This document shows positions 16,364 to 24,678 of a stretch of 64,000 nt of DNA, in pieces. The DNA comes from Maridesulfovibrio hydrothermalis AM13 = DSM 14728. GTDB taxonomy: Bacteria > Desulfobacterota > Desulfovibrionia > Desulfovibrionales > Desulfovibrionaceae. The notes below the pieces were generated by a model. It was not told where the DNA came from. It did not search any database and saw nothing but the letters and a program-made list of their open reading frames with translations. The position numbers and the translations under genes were made by a program. The stretch spans positions 1-64,000 of the forward strand of contig NC_020055.1 in NCBI RefSeq assembly GCF_000331025.1. The letters run 5' to 3'. The first letter of the stretch is position 1. The number at the start of each line of letters is the position of its first letter.

Positions 16364-17099
16364 ATAATCCTCTTTTTTGCAGTCCGTTCCAAGAGTAACC
16401 TTTACCTAGGGAACTGCCTTTCATGGTTATTCCATTCAGCACAAAACTAATGCCTCTGATATTTCCATTTTTGGCTCGGTTTAGTCGAACTTCAATATTA
16501 TTTTCTTTTAGTACTTTTATGAATAAATTAAGGTTCTTGTATGTTTTTAAAGTGTCTTTTACCTTGTTTTGCAGTTGCATTCTGATAGGCAATTCTCCTG
16601 TGCGGAGAGCTTTTTCAACTTCATTTTTGGTTAATGCTTTTGAATCGACTTCTTTGCTGTTTGTAACAGCTTGCAGGTCGTATTTTTTCTCCAGTTCTCG
16701 CATTAATTTTTCTTGCTTTCTAAAATCATTACTGTCGCTTACAACCTTTCCTTGCATGGTTACTCGGTTAACTACAATGTGAATATGTGGATGTTCTGTG
16801 TCTGTATGTTTCGTTGCAATATATTGGCAGTCACTAAAACCCATTGCTTGTATGTATTTTTGCGTGACGTCACGCCATTCCTTGTCTGTTAGGCTTTCTT
16901 GCGGAGCCAAACTAATACTTGCATGGCAAACCACTTTTTTTAAATTGGGCCGCAAATTACGAATAGCTCCAAATTCCTGCGCCAACTCTCTCGGCTTTTC
17001 CCCGGCCATATTGGTTGTTAAAATAGATGCACCAGCTTTCCCGAGGTCATAATCCAAAGCTCCGCGAAATCCTGTACCTTTTACGAGTTTAGCTAACAT
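16131..17099 (-). CDS. mobA: MobA relaxase (MOBP, VirD2-like)
   Basis: A 322-residue relaxase. The N-terminal MLAKLVKGTGFRGALDYDL and the three-His motif HTDTEHPHIHIVVNRV (about residues 107-122) are those of VirD2/MobA-type relaxases that cut oriT and stay bound to the 5' end. The gene is coupled to mobC upstream (overlap of 11 bases) and contains the start of mobB. It lacks a primase or helicase extension, as expected of a mobilizable element that borrows a conjugation machine. It differs from the TraI-like relaxase at 5.6-7.2 kb. Confidence 0.88.
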   Translation of the reverse strand: MLAKLVKGTGFRGALDYDLGKAGASILTTNMAGEKPRELAQEFGAIRNLRPNLKKVVCHASISLAPQESLTDKEWRDVTQKYIQAMGFSDCQYIATKHTDTEHPHIHIVVNRVTMQGKVVSDSNDFRKQEKLMRELEKKYDLQAVTNSKEVDSKALTKNEVEKALRTGELPIRMQLQNKVKDTLKTYKNLNLFIKVLKENNIEVRLNRAKNGNIRGISFVLNGITMKGSSLGKGYSWNGLQKRGLYEQNEKNKEFIGCERRDSRSGRNHNDGSPLGIAEPAGATQNREQHGVDQAFERISKSNQGINSDSRKNHRRNKGFSH

Positions 17100-17475
17100 T
17101 CTTCGCAGTCTTGTTTAGGCCTAGCAGTTCGCAGCGTAGCTTGGTGACGGCTTCGTGCGTTTCGTTGATTAATCGCTCTGGAATCGCGTTCGTATCTAAA
17201 CGATAGCTAAGCTGCAAAAGCTGATTTAGATTGCTTCCGAGCTTAGATAATTCGGCGTAAGCTTGTCTGTTTACGGCTGGGACAACTAAGCGTTTTATGT
17301 CCTTTTGTATGGATAGCTCTCGCAAGCATTGCGAAAGAGATAAATTTAACATTCGGGCTTTTCTGGCTAGCAGTGTCCGCTCTTTTAAATTCACACGGAC
17401 GCCAATCACATATTGTCTGACATCTTCGTTCGGAAGAGTGGGACGGCCTGTTTTTTTATGATGATTATTTTTCAT
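17089..17475 (-). CDS. mobC: MobC-like relaxosome protein
   Basis: A 128-residue basic protein. RPTLPNEDVRQYVIGVRVNLKERTLLARKARMLNLSLSQCLREL looks like the ribbon-helix-helix region of MobC proteins. Its second half (QAYAELSKLGSNLNQLLQLSYRL...LRCELLGLN) matches the usual MobC tail with the conserved NLNQL segment. It is the first gene of the mobC-mobA-mobB operon and presumably binds an oriT in the non-coding region immediately upstream. Confidence 0.85.
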   Translation of the reverse strand: MKNNHHKKTGRPTLPNEDVRQYVIGVRVNLKERTLLARKARMLNLSLSQCLRELSIQKDIKRLVVPAVNRQAYAELSKLGSNLNQLLQLSYRLDTNAIPERLINETHEAVTKLRCELLGLNKTAKNVS

Positions 17476-17882
17476 TTTGTGATTTTGTTTTTTGATTTAT
17501 TTCTTTCCCGCAGGGCAAGCGTTTAAGTGAAACGAAAACATGGCTTGCTCCTTACCTTTGAAAAGCTAGCACGACTATAATGTGTCAATCGTGACAGCGA
17601 TCAATCTCTTTCAGCTGATGAATAAAATAGAGCTATGGTTTAACTGTCCCGTGTCCTCCCTGCTAGGAGGTGGTACGGTGGGACAAAGCGGAATTTTATT
17701 TAATTTGATATTGTGCGGAGTTCTATTTCCGCTTCATTTGCTAATTTTATTTTTTCCACCAGAGAACTTTGCGCAAGGGGATAGGGGGCAAATATTCTCT
17801 CATAATTTGAGAGCGAATTTTATTGTCCCAGTGTCCCGAAACCCATAGAATTTAAAAGCGGGACTGGCTGTCAATTTTGCTC
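17476..17882. other. Structured non-coding region, likely oriT and/or origin
   Basis: About 400 bases between mobC and the replication gene, both read leftward. Close to mobC, GCAAGC and GCTTGC bracket a CGTTT/AAACG hairpin (about 17517-17555), a candidate oriT. Further right are a long imperfect hairpin at 17645-17685 (TGTCCC...CCTCC-CTGCTA-GGAGG...GGGACA), a GCGGA/TCCGC stem near 17715 and a CTCTCA/TGAGAG stem near 17797. TGTCCC recurs at 17645, 17823 and 17831, which could be binding sites for the replication protein. Confidence 0.5.
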
Positions 17883-19673
17883 TCAACTCGTGCCTTCCAA
17901 TTTCTTTTTTAGCCTGTGTACTGCGGATTTGGATTTACCCATCTCTTCAGCACAATCTCGAATACTCAGGCCTTCGGATAAAAGTGCCTTAAGTTCGTCT
18001 AACTCAGCATCTTCGATATCTTTTATTTTCCAGTAAAAAGATTCTTTTTCGCTGCATAGAAGTGCTTCAAAGGGCTTCACGTCTTCGCCTGAAATTCCAC
18101 GAGCTTTGGTTAAGTGAACCTCAAACCTAGCCCCCTCTGTCATTTTATATTGTTTAGGGCGGCGTAGGCTGATCACTGTGTCCATGATATCTTCTCTGGC
18201 ACTCGTGCCTCTTTGGTCGCCAGATTTACCCGCATGATGGATTAGTAGAACAGCAATTCCCCTGCGCCTTAAGTCCAGCAGCCACGATTGCATATTTTGC
18301 CATGACTGCGCTTCGTTTTCCTTGCCTGTCCGACATAGGGTGGCAATATTGTCTAAAACCAAGAGAGCAATATCTTTTAACAGCGGTTCAAGGGCTTGTT
18401 GTCCTGCATAAGTAGATAGGTCGGGCATGGGGCAGGGCTGAATATCTGGAGTGACAAGAACAAGGTTGTTCGTGGCATTAGGAGGAACGTTATTTCCCAT
18501 AGCAAGGTATGCTAGCCGTTCCTGCATTGCTCTTGCTGGCATTTCACCATCAACATATAAAACTCTGCTTTGATTGGACGCTCGCCATTCAAAAATCTCT
18601 CCTCCACCAGAAATAGCCAGAGCCATGCTTAATGCTGCAAAGGTTTTACCTATTCCACGAGGTGCGTACATAATGACTAACCCTTGAGTCGGAATAACTG
18701 GTTTCAATAGAAATCCTCGTTCTGGTAGGGGCATTTCTAGAAAATCTCCTAGTTTAATTGCACATAGAGCTAGCGATTTTTGTGCTTGAATATGTGTAGA
18801 GTAGGCCGCTTCGATCTGTTTTGAAACTTCTCCAAGTCCTTGACTTAAATTCAAGTCGTTAAAATCTGATCCTTCATCATTCAAAAATGAAGGAGTTGCT
18901 ACGGACAAATTAGTGATGGATAGACACGCTCCCGCGTTCTTTTGACCAGCTTCATCCGCATCAGCACATATGATTATGGGGATTTGTGGATGTTTTTTAC
19001 GCAGGAATAAAGCGACAGCTTTTAAATTGTTGGCTGAGAAGGATAAATAAGTTGTTTCTTTTGAGGCGAGATAGATGCTTGCAGCCGTGGCATAGCCTTC
19101 ACATAGATAAATTACTTTTTCAGGCATTTTGCCAAGGTAGAAGAAGCCGCCATTGATTTTCCCGCCAGTTAGGAACCGCTTTTTACCGTCTGGAAAAATA
19201 CGCTGTAAACTTTGTACGGACTCACTTTCTGAAAGAATGGGGATTATGAGTTCGCCATTTCGACCTTGGAAGAGATCATCCATAATAGGCAGTTTTTTGC
19301 GCTGCAAGTACTCACTGTGTGTGCAGGGTACACAGCTTTGTAAGATGCTTGCAGCGCGGTCTTTCGCTTCTTCGTGACGTAGCTCTTGCTCTAGTCGTTG
19401 CTGTTTTTTGATGCCAGCTAACCGTTCCTGAGTTGTTGCTTGATCGATAGGATTGTCTGTAGCGTTTTTGGGGGAATATGAACCCTGATTTCCTGTTTCC
19501 CAATTACACCACCATAAAACTGCTGGATCGTTGTTATGGATTATGTAGGCTGCGTTCTTTTTATGAGGTTTAGTGTGCGTCGCAGTTCGGTGCAGCTTAC
19601 CGTCACGAATTAAATTCTCGCTAGATATTCCATGCTCTTCTAATATTTGTTTGAATTCACTTAGGTAAGGCAT
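17883..19673 (-). CDS. Toprim/RepA-type replication protein (primase-helicase)
   Basis: A 596-residue protein. An N-terminal region follows the pattern of primase zinc or DNA-binding domains of mobile elements (AAYIIHNNDPAVLWWCNWETG). A Toprim domain follows at about residues 185-250 (VIYLCEGYATAASIYLA, then IIICADADEAGQKN), then a RecA-like/AAA_25 ATPase with Walker A APRGIGKTFAAL (about 330) and Walker B LLVLDNIATL (about 430). It ends in a helix-turn-helix (LSIRDCAEEMGKSKSAVHRLKKKL). Such proteins initiate autonomous replication of P4-like satellites and mobilizable elements. Its start overlaps the stop of the alpA gene. Confidence 0.85.
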   Translation of the reverse strand: MPYLSEFKQILEEHGISSENLIRDGKLHRTATHTKPHKKNAAYIIHNNDPAVLWWCNWETGNQGSYSPKNATDNPIDQATTQERLAGIKKQQRLEQELRHEEAKDRAASILQSCVPCTHSEYLQRKKLPIMDDLFQGRNGELIIPILSESESVQSLQRIFPDGKKRFLTGGKINGGFFYLGKMPEKVIYLCEGYATAASIYLASKETTYLSFSANNLKAVALFLRKKHPQIPIIICADADEAGQKNAGACLSITNLSVATPSFLNDEGSDFNDLNLSQGLGEVSKQIEAAYSTHIQAQKSLALCAIKLGDFLEMPLPERGFLLKPVIPTQGLVIMYAPRGIGKTFAALSMALAISGGGEIFEWRASNQSRVLYVDGEMPARAMQERLAYLAMGNNVPPNATNNLVLVTPDIQPCPMPDLSTYAGQQALEPLLKDIALLVLDNIATLCRTGKENEAQSWQNMQSWLLDLRRRGIAVLLIHHAGKSGDQRGTSAREDIMDTVISLRRPKQYKMTEGARFEVHLTKARGISGEDVKPFEALLCSEKESFYWKIKDIEDAELDELKALLSEGLSIRDCAEEMGKSKSAVHRLKKKLEGTS

Positions 19674-19915
19674 TATTCATTACCCTTGGTAAAAGGATAA
19701 GAATTCTTGGTTTGGAGATTTTTTACAAGTTCATAAATTTCAGACGCAGCCCAAGCGACGGTTCTCTCAGATAATTTTATTGAGCGGGGATATCTGCCGC
19801 TCTCAACTCCGCGTAGCCATGTACTTCTGGCTACGGGTATAATTTTGAGAACATCCTTGAGACGTAGGAACCCTGCATGTGGATTTAAAAGAAGTTCTTT
19901 TTCTTTACCTTTCAT
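19673..19915 (-). CDS. alpA: AlpA-family regulator
   Basis: A short MerR-like DNA-binding protein (RLKDVLKIIPVARSTWLRGVESGRYPRSIKLSERTVAWAASEIYELV). This is the AlpA pattern, in which a small winged helix acts as excisionase or activator in P4-like elements. The start is the internal ATG with AGGAG six bases upstream; an ATG 30 bases earlier lacks such a site. It is translationally coupled to the replication gene. It is the best candidate here for directing excision by the integrase at 11.7 kb. Confidence 0.85.
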   Translation of the reverse strand: MKGKEKELLLNPHAGFLRLKDVLKIIPVARSTWLRGVESGRYPRSIKLSERTVAWAASEIYELVKNLQTKNSYPFTKGNE

Positions 19916-20013
19916 GAATTTCTCCTGTGTTCTTTTTTTTGACATCAGGAGAAACCATACGTTTTCTTATTAATCCAACAAGATACTAAATTTATTTTAG
20001 GGCTTAAACTTTT

Positions 20014-20802
20014 TTAAGGGGCCTTCGGTCGTTCTTTATTCTGGCTTTTAGCTGTTGTTCCGCCATGCAGCTTTAAATCTACTGGAAGATATTGCCACGC
20101 TTCTGCGGCTCTTTTTTCAATGAATTTTATTGAAGGGGTTTTTTTCATATAGTCGCTTACATTTTTGAAGAACATTTCTCTAGAGACCGTAGGAACTCCG
20201 TAAATAAAGTACGAGCTAAAAAATTTCCGAGAGGCATGAATGAGTGCTTCTTTATGTGTTCTTACTGGTTCATTTACAGACTTTTCCCAAGCGAGAATCT
20301 TATCGAGAGCTATCTCGTAGTGATTTTTTAAGTCTTTATCCCTTTCCCATTTGTCAACTCTGCTCGGTTTAACTCGGCTGTTTGCCGAGCATGGAAGCGG
20401 AATAGCGATAGTTGATTGCTGTTTCCTAGGTTTAGTTATAATTTCCGCTTCTGGCTTGGTCTGGATTTTTTTTCCCTTAAGATCATACTGTAAAAGAATC
20501 AAAAACATCGTGGACAGCAGAAGGTAACGTCTTAAAAGGTTTTGTTCTTTAGGAAGTGCAGGTAGGATATTTGTACAGGTGATTGGCTGGTCCTGTAGTG
20601 CTTTATTTTGCTGAGCCTTTTTCTTTTTTATTCGGCTTCTCCCTTCCAAGAAAAACCCGGCTGGGAATATAGCGAGAATAGTGGCGAATCGGCAACAACG
20701 AGCTGCTAAATTTGTTTCTAGTGCTACCCCCATAATAAGGACTACTAACAACTTAAAAGTATCAGAATATTCCTTTTCCGTGAAAAGTGGTGTTTTTTCC
20801 AT
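20014..20802 (-). CDS. Hypothetical protein, 262 aa
   Basis: An AGGAG site precedes the ATG. The N-terminal part has two hydrophobic stretches, near residues 18-50 and 90-105, separated by a Lys-rich segment. The C-terminal 120 residues are soluble and helical (HYEIALDKILAWEKSVNEPVRTHKEALIHASRKFFSSYFIYGVP). Family not recognised. It lies directly before alpA and the replication gene on the same strand, so it probably belongs to the element's replication or control module. Confidence 0.6.
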   Translation of the reverse strand: MEKTPLFTEKEYSDTFKLLVVLIMGVALETNLAARCCRFATILAIFPAGFFLEGRSRIKKKKAQQNKALQDQPITCTNILPALPKEQNLLRRYLLLSTMFLILLQYDLKGKKIQTKPEAEIITKPRKQQSTIAIPLPCSANSRVKPSRVDKWERDKDLKNHYEIALDKILAWEKSVNEPVRTHKEALIHASRKFFSSYFIYGVPTVSREMFFKNVSDYMKKTPSIKFIEKRAAEAWQYLPVDLKLHGGTTAKSQNKERPKAP

Positions 20803-21115
20803 GTCTGCTCCTAGTTTGTACGTGTGCGTAATTGAAATGTGAAATTATATGGGAGCAATTGATACCATATAAAACTAATTAATCCAATTTGGTTGATATG
20901 TTATTGGATTACGTCAGGGGACGTTGTGGGACACTAAATGACGTTTTCTGAAATAAAAAATAAATTTATTTTTTGAGTAATGGTTGTGATACGGTTTGAA
21001 ATTTTTATATTTCGTTCGACTCAGTTTTTATCTTTTCTATGAAAATCTGATAAACAAAGACTTGGCTTTCGTATTACAGTGTAGTATGTTGTAATACAAA
21101 TGGAGGACGTAAAAA
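20803..21115. other. Intergenic region with inverted repeats
   Basis: This gap separates a leftward gene from the rightward toxin-antitoxin pair. AATCCAAT and ATTGGATT form an inverted repeat around 20880-20912. Further right is the operator-like palindrome at 21071-21097, which is listed separately. No gene is visible. Confidence 0.5.
21071..21097. promoter_or_regulatory. Palindromic operator of the ParD/ParE-like pair
   Basis: GTATTACA and TGTAATAC form a perfect 8-bp inverted repeat separated by 11 bases, 18 bases before the antitoxin ATG. RHH antitoxins commonly bind such palindromes to repress their own operon, so this is the probable autoregulatory operator. Confidence 0.6.
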
Positions 21116-21367
21116 ATGATAAGCAGCGAACCCAAGAGTGAAGTAGTAACAATTCGTATGACTTCAGAAATGAAAGAGCGCGTTGAAAAGTTGGCTCAGG
21201 CAACTAATAGATCGAAGGCCTTTTTGTTTGGCGAAGCTATTTCTAGTTATCTTGATGTGAACGAATGGCAGGTAAAGGCTATTCAGGAAGGATTGGACGA
21301 AGCCAGGAGTCCAGAAGCCAAGTGGACCTCTCAGGAAGACTTAGAGGCAAAGTATGCCGAGGATTAA
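21116..21367 (+). CDS. RHH antitoxin (ParD/CopG-like)
   Basis: An 83-residue protein with a ribbon-helix-helix N terminus (SEVVTIRMTSEMKERVEKLAQATNRSKAFLFGEAI) and an acidic tail (SPEAKWTSQEDLEAKYAED) that would wrap the toxin. GGAGG lies upstream and its end overlaps the toxin start by 14 bases, the usual antitoxin-first order. It should neutralise the RelE/ParE toxin and repress the operon through the palindrome upstream. The module may stabilise the element after integration. Confidence 0.9.
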   Translation: MISSEPKSEVVTIRMTSEMKERVEKLAQATNRSKAFLFGEAISSYLDVNEWQVKAIQEGLDEARSPEAKWTSQEDLEAKYAED

Positions 21368-21641
21368 ATGGCTTGAGAGAGCCGTTCAGGATTTGGATTC
21401 TATTTCCGAATACATAAGTCAGGATGATCCGAGTTCAGCTAGAAAAGTAGTCTCAGCCATATTAAAAAATGTGAAGAGTTTAGAACAGCATCCGCAAATA
21501 GGACGAGCTGGTAGGGTTTCGGGAACTCGTGAGCTGATCGTGCTTAAAGGCGCGTATCTCGTGGCGTATTGCTGCAATGAAGATGTCGAGATTTTGAGGG
21601 TGCTGCGGCATAGTCAGGATTGGCGGGGTGTTTTGGAGTAG
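21354..21641 (+). CDS. ParE/RelE-superfamily toxin
   Basis: A 95-residue protein with the family pattern: IKWLERAVQDLDSISEYISQDDPSSARKVV at the start, LEQHPQIGRAGRVSGTRELIV in the middle and EDVEILRVLRHSQDWRGVLE at the end. The family includes gyrase poisons (ParE) and ribosome-dependent mRNases (RelE). The TRELIV and VLRHSQDW features are more like ParE. Its last 15 or so codons are repeated in a damaged copy at 21884-21940. Confidence 0.9.
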   Translation: MPRIKWLERAVQDLDSISEYISQDDPSSARKVVSAILKNVKSLEQHPQIGRAGRVSGTRELIVLKGAYLVAYCCNEDVEILRVLRHSQDWRGVLE

Positions 21642-21988
21642 TTTCGTAATATTGATATGCATAAGGAAAAACAAAAATTGTGCATATTTGTTTAACGCGC
21701 ACAATGAAATGTAAATTTTGTGCGCATTGCAGTCGACATGCACTAAAGATACCTGTTTTTGTGCAGGATGTAGTTTTGTGATTAAAGCAGGTGGAATAGT
21801 GAAAAATATATGGCTTATCCTGAGTATAAGGATTCTGGGGTTGAGTGGTTAGGGAATACGTCAAAAGGTCAGATTTCTCTAGATGAAGATGTCGAGATTT
21901 TGAGGGTGTTACGGCATAGTTAGGATTGGTGGGGAGTAGTGGGGTAGTTAAGATTTAAAATCAAAGTTATACAGTTAAAATATGTGAT
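21642..21988. other. Debris between the TA module and transposase remnant
   Basis: No intact gene is visible. Apart from the chimeric HsdS-ParE remnant at 21810-21923, the stretch holds direct and inverted GTGCGCA/TGCGCAC-like motifs around 21697-21726 (AACGCGCACAAT, TTGTGCGCATT). I see no promoter or RNA gene. Confidence 0.4.
21810..21923 (+). pseudogene. Chimeric remnant: HsdS N terminus fused to ParE C terminus
   Basis: The 37-codon frame starts MAYPEYKDSGVEWLGNTSKG, the typical opening of type I restriction specificity subunits (HsdS). It continues in the same frame with DEDVEILRVLRHS, the end of the ParE toxin upstream, and stops where the toxin has QDW because CAG has become TAG. It is recombination debris, not a working gene. 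Confidence 0.75.
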
Positions 21989-22408
21989 TCATAGACATCG
22001 TTTCAATTTTCTGAGCTGTAATTCACGCCGATAATTCTGCTCCTGAATATGTTCTTGGTCTGGGTGATAGTCTTTAGCTACGTCCTCAGAGAAAGGCGTT
22101 TTCTCTAACAGTTGAAAATATCGTTCTATCGGAGTTTTGCCGTTATGAGCACTGTGAGAGCGTTCCCAGTTATAATAATGCTGCCATTCTGCCAACAAAG
22201 TATCTAAGTCTGTTGATGCCAGGTCGACCGTGCTGTAAAATTCAACTTTATCCGTCTTCTGAGAACGCTCCACTTTACCATTAAGATGTGGTGATGCAGG
22301 TCTGTTGGGACGAAATTTAATTCCATAGCTCTTCAACATTTTCTGCACATCGATGGCGAAAAATTCACGTCCTCGATCTGTTTGAATGCGTTGAATCGGA
22401 AAAGGCAT
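21989..22408 (-). pseudogene. Transposase integrase-core fragment (C-terminal part)
   Basis: The 139 residues (RIQTDRGREFFAIDVQKML, RPASPHLNGKVERSQKT, HYYNWERSHSAHNGKTPIERY) are the second half of a DDE integrase-core transposase, most like the IS481 or integrase-catalytic group. The aspartate of TDRG and the glutamate of KVERS remain, but the N-terminal half with the first catalytic Asp is missing. The gene is cut off at its 5' end by the IS3-family element that begins at 22420. Confidence 0.8.
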
Positions 22409-22453
22409 TTCTTCGGTATTCCCCCCATTTATAAGGGGTCTGAAAAGTAGAGG

Positions 22454-23281
22454 CTATGCAGCCAATCTCATTTTTTGCATCGGAGTGATGCCACCAATGC
22501 CCATATTGGGCCGTTCGTTGTTATATGTCCAGAGCCATTTTGTTGCGTAATCCTGCACCTCATGGATGCTTTCAAACATGTAATGGCTCAGCCAGTCATA
22601 CCGCACAGTCCTATTGAAGCGTTCAACGTAAGCATTTTGTTGAGGATTGCCCGGCTGAATATATTCTAGTTTAATATGTTCTTCTTCAGCCCATGATTTC
22701 AACTTGTTGCTGATATACTCAGGCCCGTTGTCGCATCTTATTGCTTTTGGTTTGCCCCGCCATTCGATAATCTGGTTCAGCGTCCTAACAACACGATCAG
22801 CCGGTAAAGACAGATCAACTTCAATCGTGAGACCTTCACGGTTAAAATCGTCAATTACGTTCAGCAAACGAATGCTACGCCCATCTTCTAGCTGATCGTG
22901 CATAAAATCCATGGACCAGATTTGATTGGCTGCTTCAGGCTGCGATAATGGCTCCGGTTTTTCGCGTACAATCCGTTTGTTAGGTTTGATGCGCATATTG
23001 AGTTCAAGCGCACGATAAATTCGATAGACACGTTTATGATTCCACGAAAAGCCCTGAACATTACGCAGATACAGGAAACATAATCCAAAACCCCAGTTCC
23101 GCTGGTTACTGGTGATCCGCATCAAGCAGTCTGCTATCAAATCATTTTCAGCAGAAAACTTAGACTCGTATCTGTAACAAGTTTGGCTGAGGCTGAAAGC
23201 TTCGCACGCTTGGCGGATATTGACCTTTTCTTCCTTCACGGCTGCCTTTGCCATCTTGCGGCGACAAGATGGCTTTACCAC
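22454..23281 (-). CDS. IS3-family transposase OrfB
   Basis: A 275-residue DDE integrase-core protein. It has HTH_21-like [15 protein letters not shown] and the catalytic acids in [17 protein letters not shown] and YVERFNRT. It is normally made as an OrfAB fusion by -1 frameshifting at the A-AAA-AAG at the orfA end; its own GTG start overlaps that site. It looks intact, so the element may still be mobile. Confidence 0.92.
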   Translation of the reverse strand: MVKPSCRRKMAKAAVKEEKVNIRQACEAFSLSQTCYRYESKFSAENDLIADCLMRITSNQRNWGFGLCFLYLRNVQGFSWNHKRVYRIYRALELNMRIKPNKRIVREKPEPLSQPEAANQIWSMDFMHDQLEDGRSIRLLNVIDDFNREGLTIEVDLSLPADRVVRTLNQIIEWRGKPKAIRCDNGPEYISNKLKSWAEEEHIKLEYIQPGNPQQNAYVERFNRTVRYDWLSHYMFESIHEVQDYATKWLWTYNNERPNMGIGGITPMQKMRLAA

Positions 23282-23541
23282 TTTTTTTCAAGAGCTTCCT
23301 TGACGATTTCAGCTTTCAACCGTTCTTCTGCATACATCTTTTTTAACTGGCGATTCTCGCGTTCAAGCTCTTTCATGCGAGCCATCAGAGATGCATCCAT
23401 ACCGCCATATTTTGCTCGCCATTTATAAAAACTTGCGTTGCTCATTCCATGCTCTCGACAAAGTTCAACGACAGGAACTCCGTTTTCGGCTTTCTTCAAA
23501 ATATTCAAAATCTGACTGTCGGTGTAACGTGACTTTTTCAT
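23275..23541 (-). CDS. IS3-family transposase OrfA
   Basis: An 88-residue protein with a helix-turn-helix ([42 protein letters not shown]) and a leucine-zipper-like tail ([21 protein letters not shown]). It binds the IS ends and, fused to OrfB by frameshift, forms the transposase. It ends EALEKKW just past the slippery sequence. Confidence 0.92.
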   Translation of the reverse strand: MKKSRYTDSQILNILKKAENGVPVVELCREHGMSNASFYKWRAKYGGMDASLMARMKELERENRQLKKMYAEERLKAEIVKEALEKKW

Positions 23542-23611
23542 GTGAATCTCCTCATTTTCCTTTACGAGAAAATTCTACTTTTCAGAACAATTATTTTTCG
23601 GGGGGATTACC

Positions 23612-23925
23612 TATTGACCGGAGTTATTTTAACATCACAGGAGACTGTTTTGTTGATAGAGAAGATAATCGCGCTCATGCAGGATTATAAGCATTCTATC
23701 CGGGATAGGTTTCCTAAGATGTATAGTCAGGATTTAATTAATAATTTGTTTAAATATCCTTACACTAAAATAGACTTTTTAGCGCAGGCACTCGGAGTGC
23801 ATAGGCAAACTGCCGCTAAGTATTTAAATAGTCTGGCAAATGAGGGCTTTTTGAGTAAGGTTTCTTTGGGTAAAAGTAATTATTACCTTAATACAAAGCT
23901 TATAGAAATACTAAAAAGTAGATAG
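23612..23925 (+). pseudogene. Fic protein, C-terminal fragment (copy B)
   Basis: It encodes the last 104 or so codons of the Fic protein at 9262-10314, from LTGVILTSQETVLLIEK to the stop, with three amino-acid-level or silent base changes. The Fic active site is absent; only the winged-helix end remains. The 5' part was lost at the IS3-family element. Confidence 0.9.
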
Positions 23926-24042
23926 CTGCATCAGTACCGGTTTCGGGCAAATTAAATATATGTCGAAAGAATGGTTGTTTTTCGACGTGAGAACAAAACG
24001 TGTCGAAAAAAACGGCTTTTCTCGACATGAGTAACAAAGCGT

Positions 24043-24303
24043 ATCGATAAGTCTGGCCAATGGACTTTTGCTCCGGCATATGACCTCACATATTCTCGTG
24101 GCCCTAATGGAGAGCAGTCTACTCTGGTAATGGGAGAGGGGCGAAGTCCAGATAAAGAACACTTATTGGCTCTGGCTGGTGTTGCAAATATCAGTGCGAA
24201 AAAATCTAAGCAGTGTATTGAGCAGGTACAGGATAGCTTGGCTGGATTTGAAAAACTGGCTGGAGAGTATGGTGTTTCTGTTGATCTAGGCCTTCGGATA
24301 TGA
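24043..24303 (+). pseudogene. HipA C-terminal remnant, copy B
   Basis: Same remnant as at 10432-10692, with a few base changes (for example YSRGPNGEQ for YSHGPNGEQ and GVSVDLGLRI for GVFVDLGLRI). It has no catalytic core and no start codon. Confidence 0.75.
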
Positions 24304-24390
24304 GGGGGTGTGGAAGGGATGTTTACGCAGTAAAAATAATAATAGCAAGTAGTTAGCAATTTAAATTTGTTGTAAACTTTCACATTTAAT

Positions 24391-24424
24391 AAAGCCGCAA
24401 TGCCAAATAAGGGATTGCGGCTTT
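24391..24424 (-). terminator. Terminator behind CRISPR array B
   Basis: Same AAAGCCGCAAT/ATTGCGGCTTT hairpin as behind arrays A and D, five bases beyond the leader-distal repeat. Confidence 0.75.
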
Positions 24425-24429
24425 GCTGC

Positions 24430-24678
24430 GTCAAAACCCATACCGATATGGATACCTCTTTTGAGCACTCCGTCCACTGAATACCTTGCAGACTGCATTT
24501 GTCAAAACCCATACCGATATGGATACCTCTTTTGAGAGAGAAGTCTTCGAGGTAGATATACCTCCTCATCGTCAAAACCCATACCGATATGGATACCTCT
24601 TTTGAGTGTCAAATATACACAGTGTGTCGTTATGACACACAAGTCAAAACCCATACCGATATGGATACCTCTTTTGAG
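24430..24678 (-). CRISPR. CRISPR array B: 4 repeats, 3 spacers
   Basis: 36-bp repeats at 24430, 24501, 24571 and 24643, identical to those of array A; spacers are 35, 34 and 36 bp. Spacer 2 contains the hairpin GAGGTA-GATA-TACCTC and spacer 3 contains GTGTGTC-GTTAT-GACACAC. The leader lies to the right, between the array and the end of the RT-Cas1 gene. No spacer is shared with arrays A, C or D. Confidence 0.97.

Larger units (their letters stand above)
22420..23606 (-). mobile_element. IS3-family insertion sequence
   Basis: The ends are the inverted TCCCCCC at 22420 and its complement ending at 23606. A second matched block, TCTGAAAAGTAGA, follows about 12 bases inside each end. The 1.19-kb element carries orfA and orfB overlapping at a slippery A-AAA-AAG. 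The flanking bases (GTAT left, TTAC right) are not a target duplication, so the two sides were brought together by recombination or deletion after insertion. Left is an older transposase fragment; right is the truncated Fic copy. Confidence 0.9.

Noticed and set aside
23607-23610. TTAC/GTAT beside the IS as a target-site duplication
   Set aside because: The two tetramers differ; they cannot be a duplication from one insertion event.
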